Below are positions 15,238 through 22,086 of a stretch of 22,600 nucleotides of DNA, piece by piece. This DNA is from a virus: IMG/VR virus record IMGVR_UViG_3300039191_000524, positions 1-22,600 of that record. The stretch is one strand, 5' to 3'. Position numbers and translations under genes: made by a program. Under the pieces are notes generated by a model. That model did not search any database. It was not told the DNA's origin and saw nothing but the letters and a program-made list of their open reading frames with translations. How positions within the stretch are numbered: position 1 is the stretch's first letter; each line of letters begins with the position of its first letter.

Positions 15238-15792
15238 ATGAGCGCTAGCGGACAAAATCGTCCCTTTAAATTTGGGGCAAACGACCGACGAGAGTTCATT
15301 GTTCAAGACTCGGAAGTTTCATTTATCGCTATCAATGATTTGAACGGGAATCCTATTTATCTCGGAAGAGCTAAAGTAGGCTCTGCTCTGTCAGAACCTA
15401 AGTGGCAGATTAGATTCATTGAATATGACTCCAACCAAGGGGTTACACGCGTTACTTGGCCTGTAAATGATGAAAGTGCAGCTTCGGCTGATTTCGAGTT
15501 TATTTGGACTGCTGTATCTGATTTAACAATCACCACTATTTCTCAAGCGGCTACGGCTGTAGTAACAGTATCCGATTTAGGAACTCTTGCTAATGGAGAC
15601 CTGATTGTGATTCAAGATGTCGCCGGAATGACTGACGTGAACTTTGATGGCTCTAACATTTATACAGTAGCTAATATTAGTGCTGGACCTAAGACATTTG
15701 AGCTTAGTGGTATAAACAGCTCAGCTTTTGGAGCTTATACCTCTGGAGGCATCGTAATATATGGCGCTGTTGTCAATTACACCTATTCATGA
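15238..15792 (+). CDS. Virion-associated beta protein with FCCH-like C-terminal domain
   Basis: The gene encodes 184 residues with a weak GAGG before the ATG. Residues 1-90 form one beta domain (KFGANDRREFIVQDSEVSFI, NGNPIYLGRAKVGSALSE, TRVTWPVNDESAASADFEF), which looks like a phage structural adaptor. Residues about 98-173 (TISQAATAVVTVSDLG, NGDLIVIQDVAGMTDVN, IYTVANISAGPKTFELSG, GAYTSGG) match the FCCH-like pattern found twice in the nozzle protein and once beside the capsid. The pairing of a unique N-terminal part with a re-used beta module suggests modular growth of the fibre system. It is eight bases upstream of the next fibre ATG. Function is inferred from context only. Confidence 0.7.
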   Translation: MSASGQNRPFKFGANDRREFIVQDSEVSFIAINDLNGNPIYLGRAKVGSALSEPKWQIRFIEYDSNQGVTRVTWPVNDESAASADFEFIWTAVSDLTITTISQAATAVVTVSDLGTLANGDLIVIQDVAGMTDVNFDGSNIYTVANISAGPKTFELSGINSSAFGAYTSGGIVIYGAVVNYTYS

Positions 15793-15799
15793 GGAGTAA

Positions 15800-17338
15800 A
15801 TGGGTTATAAATATAATGCAATCACAGGTGAGTTGAATGTAAGCATAACTGACCCAATCCCCGTCGACTACGCAAATGAGTTTGTGACAGATTCGGGAAC
15901 TGCCGTTCCAGCTGCTCATGTAATTAACTTTATCGGAGACGCTACTCAGGGAATTTCAAGCTCAGGTGCAGGAAGCACGGTAACTTACACGTTGTCAGAC
16001 GCAACCTCCTCTCAGAAAGGGGTGTCAGAGCTCGCAACAGATGCTGAGTCAATAGCTGGCTCAGATACGTCAAGAACCATCGTTCCCAGCTCTCTAAACG
16101 CAAAATTAGGCAGTTTAACTGCTAACTCTCTCCCTTTTGGACAAGGAAGTTCCTCCGCTATTGGTTGGACCTCAGCTTTAACTGATGGTCAGATGATGAT
16201 TGGAAGTACGGGCGTAGCTCCTTCCGCGGGAGTTATTACCTCAAGTGGAGGCACTATCACTGTTACCACGGGAGCCGGAACTTTAAACTTAGATGTGGCT
16301 GGTGGAACTACGGCTATAGATTCTTTTAGTCCTGATTCAGGGACTGACCCCGTTGTTCCAACGGTAGCAGGCCTTGTAAATATGAGTGGCTCCGGAAGCC
16401 TAACAACCGTGGGAAGCTTAAATACTCTTACATTTCAGCTCACTGGTCTGACTCAATACAATGTGCTTGTTGGAGCGGGTTCAACTACAATTACAAAAGT
16501 TGCACCTGGAGCCACGGGGATACCTTTAGTTTCCCAGGGAGCAGCCGCGGATCCAGCCTTTTCTACGGCAGTAGTAGGAGGTGGTGGAACCGGTGCTACA
16601 TCTTTAACTGATGGTGGTATCTTACTCGGTTCTGGAACAGCAGCTGTAACAGTTACGGCTCAGCCAGTCAATGGAGAGCTCTTGATGGGAAGTACCGGAG
16701 TCGATCCTGTGCTAGCCACTATCACCGCAGGAGCTAATGTAACGGTTACGAATGGAGCTGGCTCTATTACCATTGCAGCGGATGGCGGAGGAGACGGCGA
16801 TGTTGTAGGGCCTGCTGCTGCCACGGACAATGCTTTAGCTAGGTATAACACCACCTCAGGAAAACTCTTACAAGATAGTAGCGTGATCGTGACGGATGCT
16901 GGTGAGATGACTAATGCATCTCAACCTTGTTTTTTAGCTACTCACAGCGCTGATCAGTTAAATGTAACAGGTGATGGAACCCAAGCTACAGTAGCTTATA
17001 CCACCGAAATTACAGACCAGAATGCGGATTATGATGGAACGGATACGTTTACAGCTCCCGTAGCGGGAAATTATTCTTTTAATGGAAATGTATTTATTTC
17101 TAATACTGGAGCCGCCACACAGGCGCGTATATTTATAGTAACAAGCAATCGATCTTATGCGGGTAATGTAGACACCCCGATTTCAGGATCTTCGGTTCCT
17201 GGGCTGGCTCTTATAGCAGCCGATATGGATGCGCTGGATACCTGTACCGCAGCTGGTCAAGCTTCCGGAACCACCAAGACCGTGCATTTTGCAAATAGTG
17301 TTTCAGATGCCTATTTTAGTGGGTCTTTAAATTGTTAA
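15800..17338 (+). CDS. Multidomain tail fibre with C1q/TNF-like C-terminal head
   Basis: The gene encodes 512 residues, with GAGGAG before the ATG. Domains in order: N-terminal segment; a phage tail-fibre repeat unit SSQKGVSELATDAESIAGSD (71-90) ending IVPSSLNAKLG; and two related Gly/Ser/Thr units, at 129-169 and 291-330 (GSTGVAPSAGVITSSGG and GSTGVDPVLATITAGAN). Between them is the shared module SFSPDSGTDPVVPTVAG (175-215 overall). From 333 there is a conserved linker, GDVVGPAAATDNALARYN, also present in the gene at 17931. The last part (about 377-512) contains FTAPVAGNYSF, typical of C1q/TNF-like trimeric heads, and ends in a terminal Cys. It is probably a trimeric receptor-binding fibre. 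Confidence 0.75.
   Translation: MGYKYNAITGELNVSITDPIPVDYANEFVTDSGTAVPAAHVINFIGDATQGISSSGAGSTVTYTLSDATSSQKGVSELATDAESIAGSDTSRTIVPSSLNAKLGSLTANSLPFGQGSSSAIGWTSALTDGQMMIGSTGVAPSAGVITSSGGTITVTTGAGTLNLDVAGGTTAIDSFSPDSGTDPVVPTVAGLVNMSGSGSLTTVGSLNTLTFQLTGLTQYNVLVGAGSTTITKVAPGATGIPLVSQGAAADPAFSTAVVGGGGTGATSLTDGGILLGSGTAAVTVTAQPVNGELLMGSTGVDPVLATITAGANVTVTNGAGSITIAADGGGDGDVVGPAAATDNALARYNTTSGKLLQDSSVIVTDAGEMTNASQPCFLATHSADQLNVTGDGTQATVAYTTEITDQNADYDGTDTFTAPVAGNYSFNGNVFISNTGAATQARIFIVTSNRSYAGNVDTPISGSSVPGLALIAADMDALDTCTAAGQASGTTKTVHFANSVSDAYFSGSLNC
16796..16927 (+). repeat. Fibre linker module, copy in the 15800 gene
   Basis: It encodes 44 residues starting GDVVGPAAATDNALARYN and ending MTNASQP. It matches 18717-18848 at 38 of 44 residues by direct comparison, marking a shared module between two fibre genes. 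Confidence 0.9.
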
Positions 17339-17347
17339 GGAGAAGAA

Positions 17348-17929
17348 ATGAAATTTTCAATAGACGGTAATCAAAAATTTGAGCTTTTGGATTGGCATAA
17401 GTCATTAATTAAAAATGATATTCGGTCAGATATTTTCGATGCGGACATGAAAAGACGAGCTACATATAGTGTGGATATGCTTATCCATAAATTAGTTCAT
17501 TCTAATAAGGAAAAATTCCTTAAGCAATTAAAGTCGCTAGAGGTGAAAGAAGTACCAGGTAAATTAGAAGACCTAACTGAGTTTATTGGCTCAAGAGATG
17601 ACATGGGATTACAATCCACTGAGATGACAAGTGGGGTTTCTCTAGAGTGCGATTCAGTTGCTATCCATTCAATCTCGGCTGCCTATCTAAATCTTGCGAA
17701 AACATACTTTCAAAAGTCGGAGATGGACTATCTCACCGACCAACTTGAGTGGGCATTCAATGAAAAGATCAAAGGGTGTTTAAGGCGTATGCATGCAGAA
17801 TGGGATCCTAAACTATCCGACAAGTCTATTTCCATTCCTCTTGATGACGAAATTTTTGTTAATCTCGTAATCTCTCAGCCGGATTATAAAGATCGATCTA
17901 GTAGAGATGCAGAAGCAGTAGAGGTTTAA
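17348..17929 (+). CDS. Unknown helical protein embedded between two fibre genes
   Basis: The gene encodes 193 residues, with AAGGAGAAG before the ATG. Unlike its neighbours it is charged and helical, with many Lys, Asp, Glu and Leu. Segments include LDWHKSLIKNDIRSDIFDAD, KEKFLKQLKSLEVKEV and YFQKSEMDYLTDQLEWAFNE. There are a few beta-like pieces (SISIPLDDEIFVNLVI) and an acidic C-terminus. No membrane segment or known motif is seen. A soluble globular protein between two repeat-rich fibres could be a fibre-assembly chaperone, which phages often encode next to the fibre; this is inference from position and composition only. It ends two bases before the next ATG, so cotranslation is likely. Confidence 0.75.
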   Translation: MKFSIDGNQKFELLDWHKSLIKNDIRSDIFDADMKRRATYSVDMLIHKLVHSNKEKFLKQLKSLEVKEVPGKLEDLTEFIGSRDDMGLQSTEMTSGVSLECDSVAIHSISAAYLNLAKTYFQKSEMDYLTDQLEWAFNEKIKGCLRRMHAEWDPKLSDKSISIPLDDEIFVNLVISQPDYKDRSSRDAEAVEV

Positions 17930-17930
17930 T

Positions 17931-19286
17931 ATGAGTTCAAATCCTGGTTATCCTCCAAATCCTTTATCGATTCCTCTCATTAATTCCAACTTGGTGCCTA
18001 TAAGGACCTTTCCCAGGAGACCGACAACTCAGGATGTAAAATACAGGCCAGGACAATTTGCTATTCTAAATAACAACCCTTCAACTGGAAGTGCTGGGGA
18101 GCTCTGGTATCTATCTTACTTCAGTTCTGGGGTGCCGCAATGGGTACAACTCGCAGCCGGTGGAGTGGATTTAGAGAGCTTTATTCCTGATAGCGGTACA
18201 TCTCCGGTGGTTGCTGATGCTTCTAATCAAGTTACGATGGCCGGTGGAACTAATCTTAATACAGTTGGAGGGACTAACACTCTTACTTTCAACTTAGATG
18301 ATCCTTTTTCCGTGGCCGCAGCAACTATTACTACTCTGGGATCTACTACTGGAAACATAACCACTGTCAATTCAACTACAGTCAATGCCACTACCTTTGA
18401 TACAAATGTCGCAGCAGCCGCAGTGACGCTAGCTGGTACGACTCTAGCAGCGGACGGAACAGACACTAATATCAACCTGACTCTCACCCCTAAAGGAACT
18501 GGCTTTCTAACAACAACGAAAGCAGCCTCTGGTCAATGGTGGCAATTCATAGATGGAACCGATACCTTTGGTTACTACAATAACGCAGGAACTCCTGAAG
18601 CAGCTGTCACAGCTTCCATAGGTTCTTGGTGTTCCGATACCACGAACGGAGCCATCTATGTAAAAAACACAGGGGATGCAACTAATACAGGATGGGTAGA
18701 ACTTGACAGTGGAACTGGTGATGTAGTAGGACCAGCGAGCGCCACCGACAATGCTCTCGCACGCTTCGACTCTACGTCCGGGAAATTAGTACAGGATAGT
18801 ACAGTGATAGTCACCGATGCCGGAGAGATGACGAACGCCAGTCAACCCGCTTTCTCGGCCAACTTAGGAACTCAAGCTGATAATGTAACCGGCTCAGGAA
18901 CTGCTTATACCTTAGGAGATACAGATGTAGGAGTAGCCCTTACTGAAATATTTGATCAAAATGGAGACTTTGCCCCTGGATCAGCAGCTGGTGCTATTTT
19001 CACAGCTCCGGTCACCGGAAAATATAATTTATATGTTTACTGGATAGCGCTGGGATGTACGGTCGCAACTAATTTTGATACTCAAATCGTCACCTCAAAC
19101 CGAGGATATCCTATTACCTTTGTAAAAGCTGCCGGTTCCGAGAACGAATCCCAAGCTCTTTCTGTACTCGCTGACATGGATGCTTTAGATACCTCCACGT
19201 CGGTTCTCACTGTAACTGGAGAAGCTGGAGACACGGTAGATATAGGCAACACATCTACTGTATTTATGGGAAACCTAGCATGTTGA
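17931..19286 (+). CDS. Second multidomain tail fibre, related to the gene at 15800
   Basis: The gene encodes 451 residues. GAGG at the end of the preceding gene serves as ribosome-binding site. The N-terminal 80 residues are distinct (NPGYPPNPLSIPLINSN, ELWYLSYFSSGVPQWVQLAA), probably the attachment part. Residues 83-123 hold the module SFIPDSGTSPVV with GGTNLNTVGGTNTLTFNLD. Then come short Thr-rich repeats (TTLGSTTGNITTVNSTTVNA) and a globular section with WWQFIDGTDTFGYY. From 263 the linker GDVVGPASATDNALARFD matches the fibre at 15800 at 38 of 44 residues. A C1q/TNF-like head (FTAPVTGKYNLYVYW) follows, ending in a terminal Cys. It is probably a paralogous receptor-binding fibre with a different tip, giving an alternative host range. 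Confidence 0.75.
   Translation: MSSNPGYPPNPLSIPLINSNLVPIRTFPRRPTTQDVKYRPGQFAILNNNPSTGSAGELWYLSYFSSGVPQWVQLAAGGVDLESFIPDSGTSPVVADASNQVTMAGGTNLNTVGGTNTLTFNLDDPFSVAAATITTLGSTTGNITTVNSTTVNATTFDTNVAAAAVTLAGTTLAADGTDTNINLTLTPKGTGFLTTTKAASGQWWQFIDGTDTFGYYNNAGTPEAAVTASIGSWCSDTTNGAIYVKNTGDATNTGWVELDSGTGDVVGPASATDNALARFDSTSGKLVQDSTVIVTDAGEMTNASQPAFSANLGTQADNVTGSGTAYTLGDTDVGVALTEIFDQNGDFAPGSAAGAIFTAPVTGKYNLYVYWIALGCTVATNFDTQIVTSNRGYPITFVKAAGSENESQALSVLADMDALDTSTSVLTVTGEAGDTVDIGNTSTVFMGNLAC
18717..18848 (+). repeat. Fibre linker module, copy in the 17931 gene
   Basis: It encodes 44 residues starting GDVVGPASATDNALARFD and ending MTNASQP. The DNA differs from the 16796 copy at many third positions although the protein is nearly the same. 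Confidence 0.9.
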
Positions 19287-19296
19287 GGAAACGAAA

Positions 19297-19536
19297 ATGA
19301 AAGAAATAATTAAAGAAATGTGGGGAAAAATACCTATGAAATTACGTTACGGAATATTCTTTTTTTCAGGAGTAATGGTGGTAGGAACGGCGTGGTTGTC
19401 GACCTCGTGCTCTCATCTACAAAACTATCCTTCAGACAATCTGATAGAAGAGATTGTAGAAGAAGTAATAGAAAGCCAAACAGGGCAAGAAATAGATCTC
19501 AGTCCATTCAGTCCCGAAAAAAAAAGCCCATACTAG
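19297..19536 (+). CDS. Small membrane protein, possible lysis-related or lipoprotein-like
   Basis: The gene encodes 79 residues, with GAGG before the ATG. A short basic-amphipathic N-terminus (MKEIIKEMWGKIPMKLR) leads into one hydrophobic segment, YGIFFFSGVMVVGTAWL (18-34), followed at once by STSC with Cys38. The soluble part is acidic (DNLIEEIVEEVIESQTGQEI) and ends DLSPFSPEKKSPY. An acidic helix ending in QTGxxIDLSPxSP is a pattern I have seen in small proteins of podovirus late regions; I do not know its role. Cys38 resembles a lipoprotein site, but the -3 residue is Ser, not Leu, so lipidation is uncertain. It could be a spanin-like or holin-accessory protein. No endolysin is nearby in this window. 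Confidence 0.7.
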   Translation: MKEIIKEMWGKIPMKLRYGIFFFSGVMVVGTAWLSTSCSHLQNYPSDNLIEEIVEEVIESQTGQEIDLSPFSPEKKSPY

Positions 19537-19596
19537 ATTACACCTTGTTCCAGTTCTAACTTTGTCTTTACAAGATAATTCTTTAGCTCTACCTTC

Positions 19597-19608
19597 GGCT
19601 TGAAAGCC
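19597..19608 (+). repeat. Small inverted repeat beside the ribosome-binding site of the Cys-cluster gene
   Basis: GGCTT (19597-19601) and AAGCC (19604-19608) are inverse copies with a two-base gap, immediately before AGGAGG at 19610-19615. A hairpin with a two-base loop is sterically poor, so it may instead be a protein site or chance. The 83-base gap 19537-19619 holds nothing else I can support. Confidence 0.2.
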
Positions 19609-19619
19609 AGGAGGTATAT

Positions 19620-19982
19620 ATGGCATTGAACGTGGCTCCACGCGCAAGAGATGTTACCATCCAATTCAAGGATTCCTGCAACTGGTGTTGTTGGTGCTGT
19701 CGGTCAGTTACTGATGAGACTCAGGTTTATATCAATACAAAAGGACACGCAGTTGTCTTTGACCCTAAGAAGGCCGAAGATGAAAGAACGGCTCTAAGGC
19801 GCACTATTTCTAATCTCAATAGAAAGATTGAACAAGTAGCTAGTCAGTCTCATAGACATACAGAAGAAGTGAGAAAAGAACTCCAAGAAAAACTAGGAAA
19901 AGTCCTGGATGAAGAAACAGCCACTCCGATCACTCTGGGTCTTCTGGGACGGATAAACGCTGTCTTGTGGGATGTTCTTTGA
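19620..19982 (+). CDS. Cys-cluster plus coiled-coil protein of unknown function
   Basis: The gene encodes 120 residues. The ATG at 19620 has AGGAGG five bases upstream. The N-terminus contains a dense cysteine cluster, SCNWCCWCCRSV (Cys 20, 23, 24, 26, 27), too tight for a normal zinc finger. A short beta part (TQVYINTKGHAVVF) and a long charged helix with heptad character (ERTALRRTISNLNRKIEQ, HTEEVRKELQEKLGKVLDEE) follow, and the protein ends with a hydrophobic tail. The cluster could bind metal, form disulfides or be a membrane/lipid anchor. It is the last plus-strand gene before the opposing operon, and its final 53 bases overlap the 3' end of the minus-strand gene at 20187. No function can be assigned. 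Confidence 0.7.
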   Translation: MALNVAPRARDVTIQFKDSCNWCCWCCRSVTDETQVYINTKGHAVVFDPKKAEDERTALRRTISNLNRKIEQVASQSHRHTEEVRKELQEKLGKVLDEETATPITLGLLGRINAVLWDVL

Positions 19983-20187
19983 GGCGATCGATGTTATTCT
20001 TAATCTCATCGTATAAGTCATTCCAAGCTTCTCTAGTGAATGACTTTTGGTGCATGTATATATTGAGAACTTCCATATCTTCTAACACGTAGATCAGATA
20101 TTTCTTCTCAGTACAAAGAAAAGCTGCACATCCATGGTCTAAAGCTTCTTCAATACTTTGGGGCTCAAAACCTTCATCCCAGCTCAT
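19930..20187 (-). CDS. Small acidic protein of unknown function, last gene of the minus operon
   Basis: The gene encodes 85 residues. The ATG overlaps the stop of the YqaJ-like gene (ATGA), with GGGAGG five bases upstream. The protein is acidic and mixed alpha/beta: IEEALDHGCAAFLCTEKKYL, IYVLEDMEVLNIYMHQ, a helix EAWNDLYDEIKNNIDRLKEH, and a charged C-terminus. I see no known motif. Being translationally coupled to the nuclease suggests a partner or regulator of recombination, but that is only context. Its 3' end overlaps the opposing Cys-cluster gene by 53 bases. Confidence 0.75.
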   Translation of the reverse strand: MSWDEGFEPQSIEEALDHGCAAFLCTEKKYLIYVLEDMEVLNIYMHQKSFTREAWNDLYDEIKNNIDRLKEHPTRQRLSVPEDPE

Positions 20188-21059
20188 TTTTCCTCCCTAA
20201 GGCTCCATCTTTCACTCGGTTTCTTTCTGTAACTGTCTAAATCCACCTTTAAAAGCTCAGGAATCGCCTGATAGTCCACTCGACCAGGGATTACACTCCT
20301 CGTATAGCGAAAGCCCCCTGCGCGTGAATTAAGGCCCTCTGAGTAGTCTTTCAACATAGACTCTAATGCCTTTTCTTCCGTTTCGAGGGCTCGCTTCTCT
20401 TTTTTGAGTTCCCAAAGCCTAGACGCACATTCCTTCCAAGAGTCGTCGCGCTCTATAAAGTCAGCTTCGATCAAGTCCGGTTCTTCCAAATTCTCAACGC
20501 AGTTCCAAAACTTAGATTCTTTTTTAAGCATATCGTCTATGTAGTCTTCGTCACGAGGAAGGGTGACAATGACGCCTTCGCCTTTATGATAAGAAAAGTA
20601 GTCAATCTGAGTAATATTGTAAAGTCTGAATAAAATTTCTAACTGATGCATGACTTGTGGGTAATAATGCACAGGCACTTTCCCTTTTTTGGCTGCCGCA
20701 TGGTCTTCAGCGCTACAGTTTTTAATCTCTACCGCTCTATCTTGGGTAATATTTATACCATCAAGACTAGCCATCATGTATTTCAAATCCGGATGAAACA
20801 CCACGTCAGCTGCAAACTCATCTCCTACAAGCTTTTGGTAAGCTTGTCTTGCTGGCTCTTCCATTGCCGTGCCAAACCGAGTCGCTACGTTATCGATAGA
20901 TCCATCTAACATCCCCAGCTTCTCTTGACAAAGTAAACGGGGAGTTTTCACCCTCCCGTCGTTCATCTTGAACTTACAGACTCCCATAATGATAGGAGCA
21001 TCTGAAGCGCCAATATGATTCTTTCGCATATCTAACCATTCTTTACTTCCCTGTTCCAT
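20184..21059 (-). CDS. YqaJ-like viral recombinase / lambda-Exo-type PD-(D/E)XK nuclease
   Basis: This 291-residue protein starts EQGSKEWLDMRKNHIGASDA (2-21), the usual opening of the YqaJ/lambda exonuclease family. The motif GTAMEEPARQAYQKL (63-77) carries the conserved acidic pair. ASLDGINI gives the catalytic Asp100, and AVEIKNCS gives the Glu111-x-Lys113 of the PD-(D/E)XK site. Then YYPQVMHQLEI (132-142) has the Gln residues typical of the family. The C-terminal 100 residues are charged helix (RLWELKKEKRALETEEKALE) and probably an oligomerisation or partner-binding arm. In this family the enzyme digests the 5' strand of double-stranded DNA ends and works with an annealing protein, here encoded two genes upstream. 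TGATG coupling to the preceding gene supports a shared complex. Confidence 0.88.
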   Translation of the reverse strand: MEQGSKEWLDMRKNHIGASDAPIIMGVCKFKMNDGRVKTPRLLCQEKLGMLDGSIDNVATRFGTAMEEPARQAYQKLVGDEFAADVVFHPDLKYMMASLDGINITQDRAVEIKNCSAEDHAAAKKGKVPVHYYPQVMHQLEILFRLYNITQIDYFSYHKGEGVIVTLPRDEDYIDDMLKKESKFWNCVENLEEPDLIEADFIERDDSWKECASRLWELKKEKRALETEEKALESMLKDYSEGLNSRAGGFRYTRSVIPGRVDYQAIPELLKVDLDSYRKKPSERWSLREEK

Positions 21060-21289
21060 CAGATTCCTCCTTTATTTTCTTTCTCTTCTCGTTGATGATA
21101 CGGGTGAAGATAGATCAAAATTTCTTCAATTCCCCATTCAATTATAGCGAATTTAACTATAGCCATATAAGCTGCTTTTTGTAGTTCTTTAGCTTCTTTT
21201 CCTTGATTTTCTAAAAGAGCTAATGAGGCTTTTAATTGGTCTGCCGCATTCTGAGCTACGATTTCAAAAAAAGATTTTTCTTCACTCAT
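21059..21289 (-). CDS. Small helical protein between annealing protein and nuclease genes
   Basis: The gene encodes 76 residues. It overlaps both neighbours: its ATG shares a base with the stop of the RecT-like gene (TAATG) and its own TGA with the nuclease start (TGATG). The AAGGAGG upstream is strong. The sequence is almost all helix: SFFEIVAQNAADQLKASLAL, ENQGKEAKELQKAAYMAIVK, followed by a hydrophobic section (FAIIEWGIEEILIYLHPYH) and a charged end. No DNA-binding motif is recognised. A gene fixed between annealing protein and exonuclease is a good candidate for an accessory or adaptor of that pair, by context only. Confidence 0.75.
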   Translation of the reverse strand: MSEEKSFFEIVAQNAADQLKASLALLENQGKEAKELQKAAYMAIVKFAIIEWGIEEILIYLHPYHQREEKENKGGI

Positions 21290-22086
21290 TAAATTCCTCC
21301 TTCCATTTCGTCTTGAAGTTGAACTTCAGACTTAGATTTCTCAAGAACCTTTTCGTACATCTCTTTGGGCATCTCCCACAGACTTTGGATTCCTTTTCTC
21401 TCAAGGAACTTCATCACCTTTGCCTTGTACTGAGGAACCTTATCAATGAAGAACGAAAGAGTCTTATGTTGTTCTTCAGTTAACTGATCCGATTTCTTGA
21501 CTGGAGCGTCAATTTGAGGTATTTCATTAACTTTCACCTCATCTCCCACGGTTTCACTTGAAATATTTGAGTCCAATGAGATCTCTCCCTCAACATAGCA
21601 ATTGCCAATGATATCAGGGAAAAGCTGCCTAGCTAGCCTTGAAAGAGCTCTAGCATAGAGCATATCTCGTGTGAAATTAGCCCAGACCGGATTCTTTGTA
21701 AGCCCAGCTTTCTGAGCCTCTTCTATAGAAAAGCTCTCAGTCCAGCAGTCCTTTGTATCAGCACGCTTTCCATGAAGGATGCAGACTGTATTACTCGACC
21801 TTGTGTCTCGCGTGATAGAGTGTTTCTTCTGACGGATAAGAGCAGCCATCATACGCGATGACATCTCTACTTTCCCCTTCACGTAGTACAATCCACCTCC
21901 TAAGGCAAGTCTAGGATCGACGTTAAGGCTCTTTGCAGTCTCTACAATCGCAAATATACCCTCAGGACCCATCTTGGCATAGTGAGGGGTCTTCATTAGC
22001 AACTGGCATAACTCCTGCGTGTTCTTGAGTTCTGCCAAGTAATTTGTTTGTGGCTTAACCACAATTTCTTTATTTTCTACTATCAT
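21289..22086 (-). CDS. RecT-like single-strand annealing protein
   Basis: I start at the third of three consecutive ATGs (22086; 265 residues) because AAAGGAG then has six bases of spacing. A start at 22131 would add 15 residues and overlap the upstream gene by 62 bases. The core (about residues 40-168 from this start) reads GPEGIFAIVETAKSLNVDPR, LGGGLYYVKGKVEMSSRMMA, then WTESFSIEEAQKAGL and NPVWANFTRDMLYARALSRL, and ends FPDIIGNCYVEGE. This fits a phage group usually described as RecT-like annealing proteins. The C-terminal 100 residues are charged and linker-like, typical of the exonuclease-binding tail. It pairs complementary strands exposed by the YqaJ-like nuclease during phage recombination and replication. 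Confidence 0.72.
   Translation of the reverse strand: MIVENKEIVVKPQTNYLAELKNTQELCQLLMKTPHYAKMGPEGIFAIVETAKSLNVDPRLALGGGLYYVKGKVEMSSRMMAALIRQKKHSITRDTRSSNTVCILHGKRADTKDCWTESFSIEEAQKAGLTKNPVWANFTRDMLYARALSRLARQLFPDIIGNCYVEGEISLDSNISSETVGDEVKVNEIPQIDAPVKKSDQLTEEQHKTLSFFIDKVPQYKAKVMKFLERKGIQSLWEMPKEMYEKVLEKSKSEVQLQDEMEGGI

Noticed and set aside
4830-19286. Diversity-generating retroelement (template/variable repeat pair with reverse transcriptase)
   Set aside because: I considered it because podoviruses such as BPP-1 use one on tail proteins, but no reverse transcriptase and no adenine-biased repeat pair at a fibre 3' end is present here.
19320-19559. Nested frame inside the small membrane protein gene, considered as an embedded outer spanin (Rz1-like)
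   Set aside because: It has no signal sequence or lipobox and is Arg/Asn-rich, as expected of a shadow frame; there is no ribosome-binding site.
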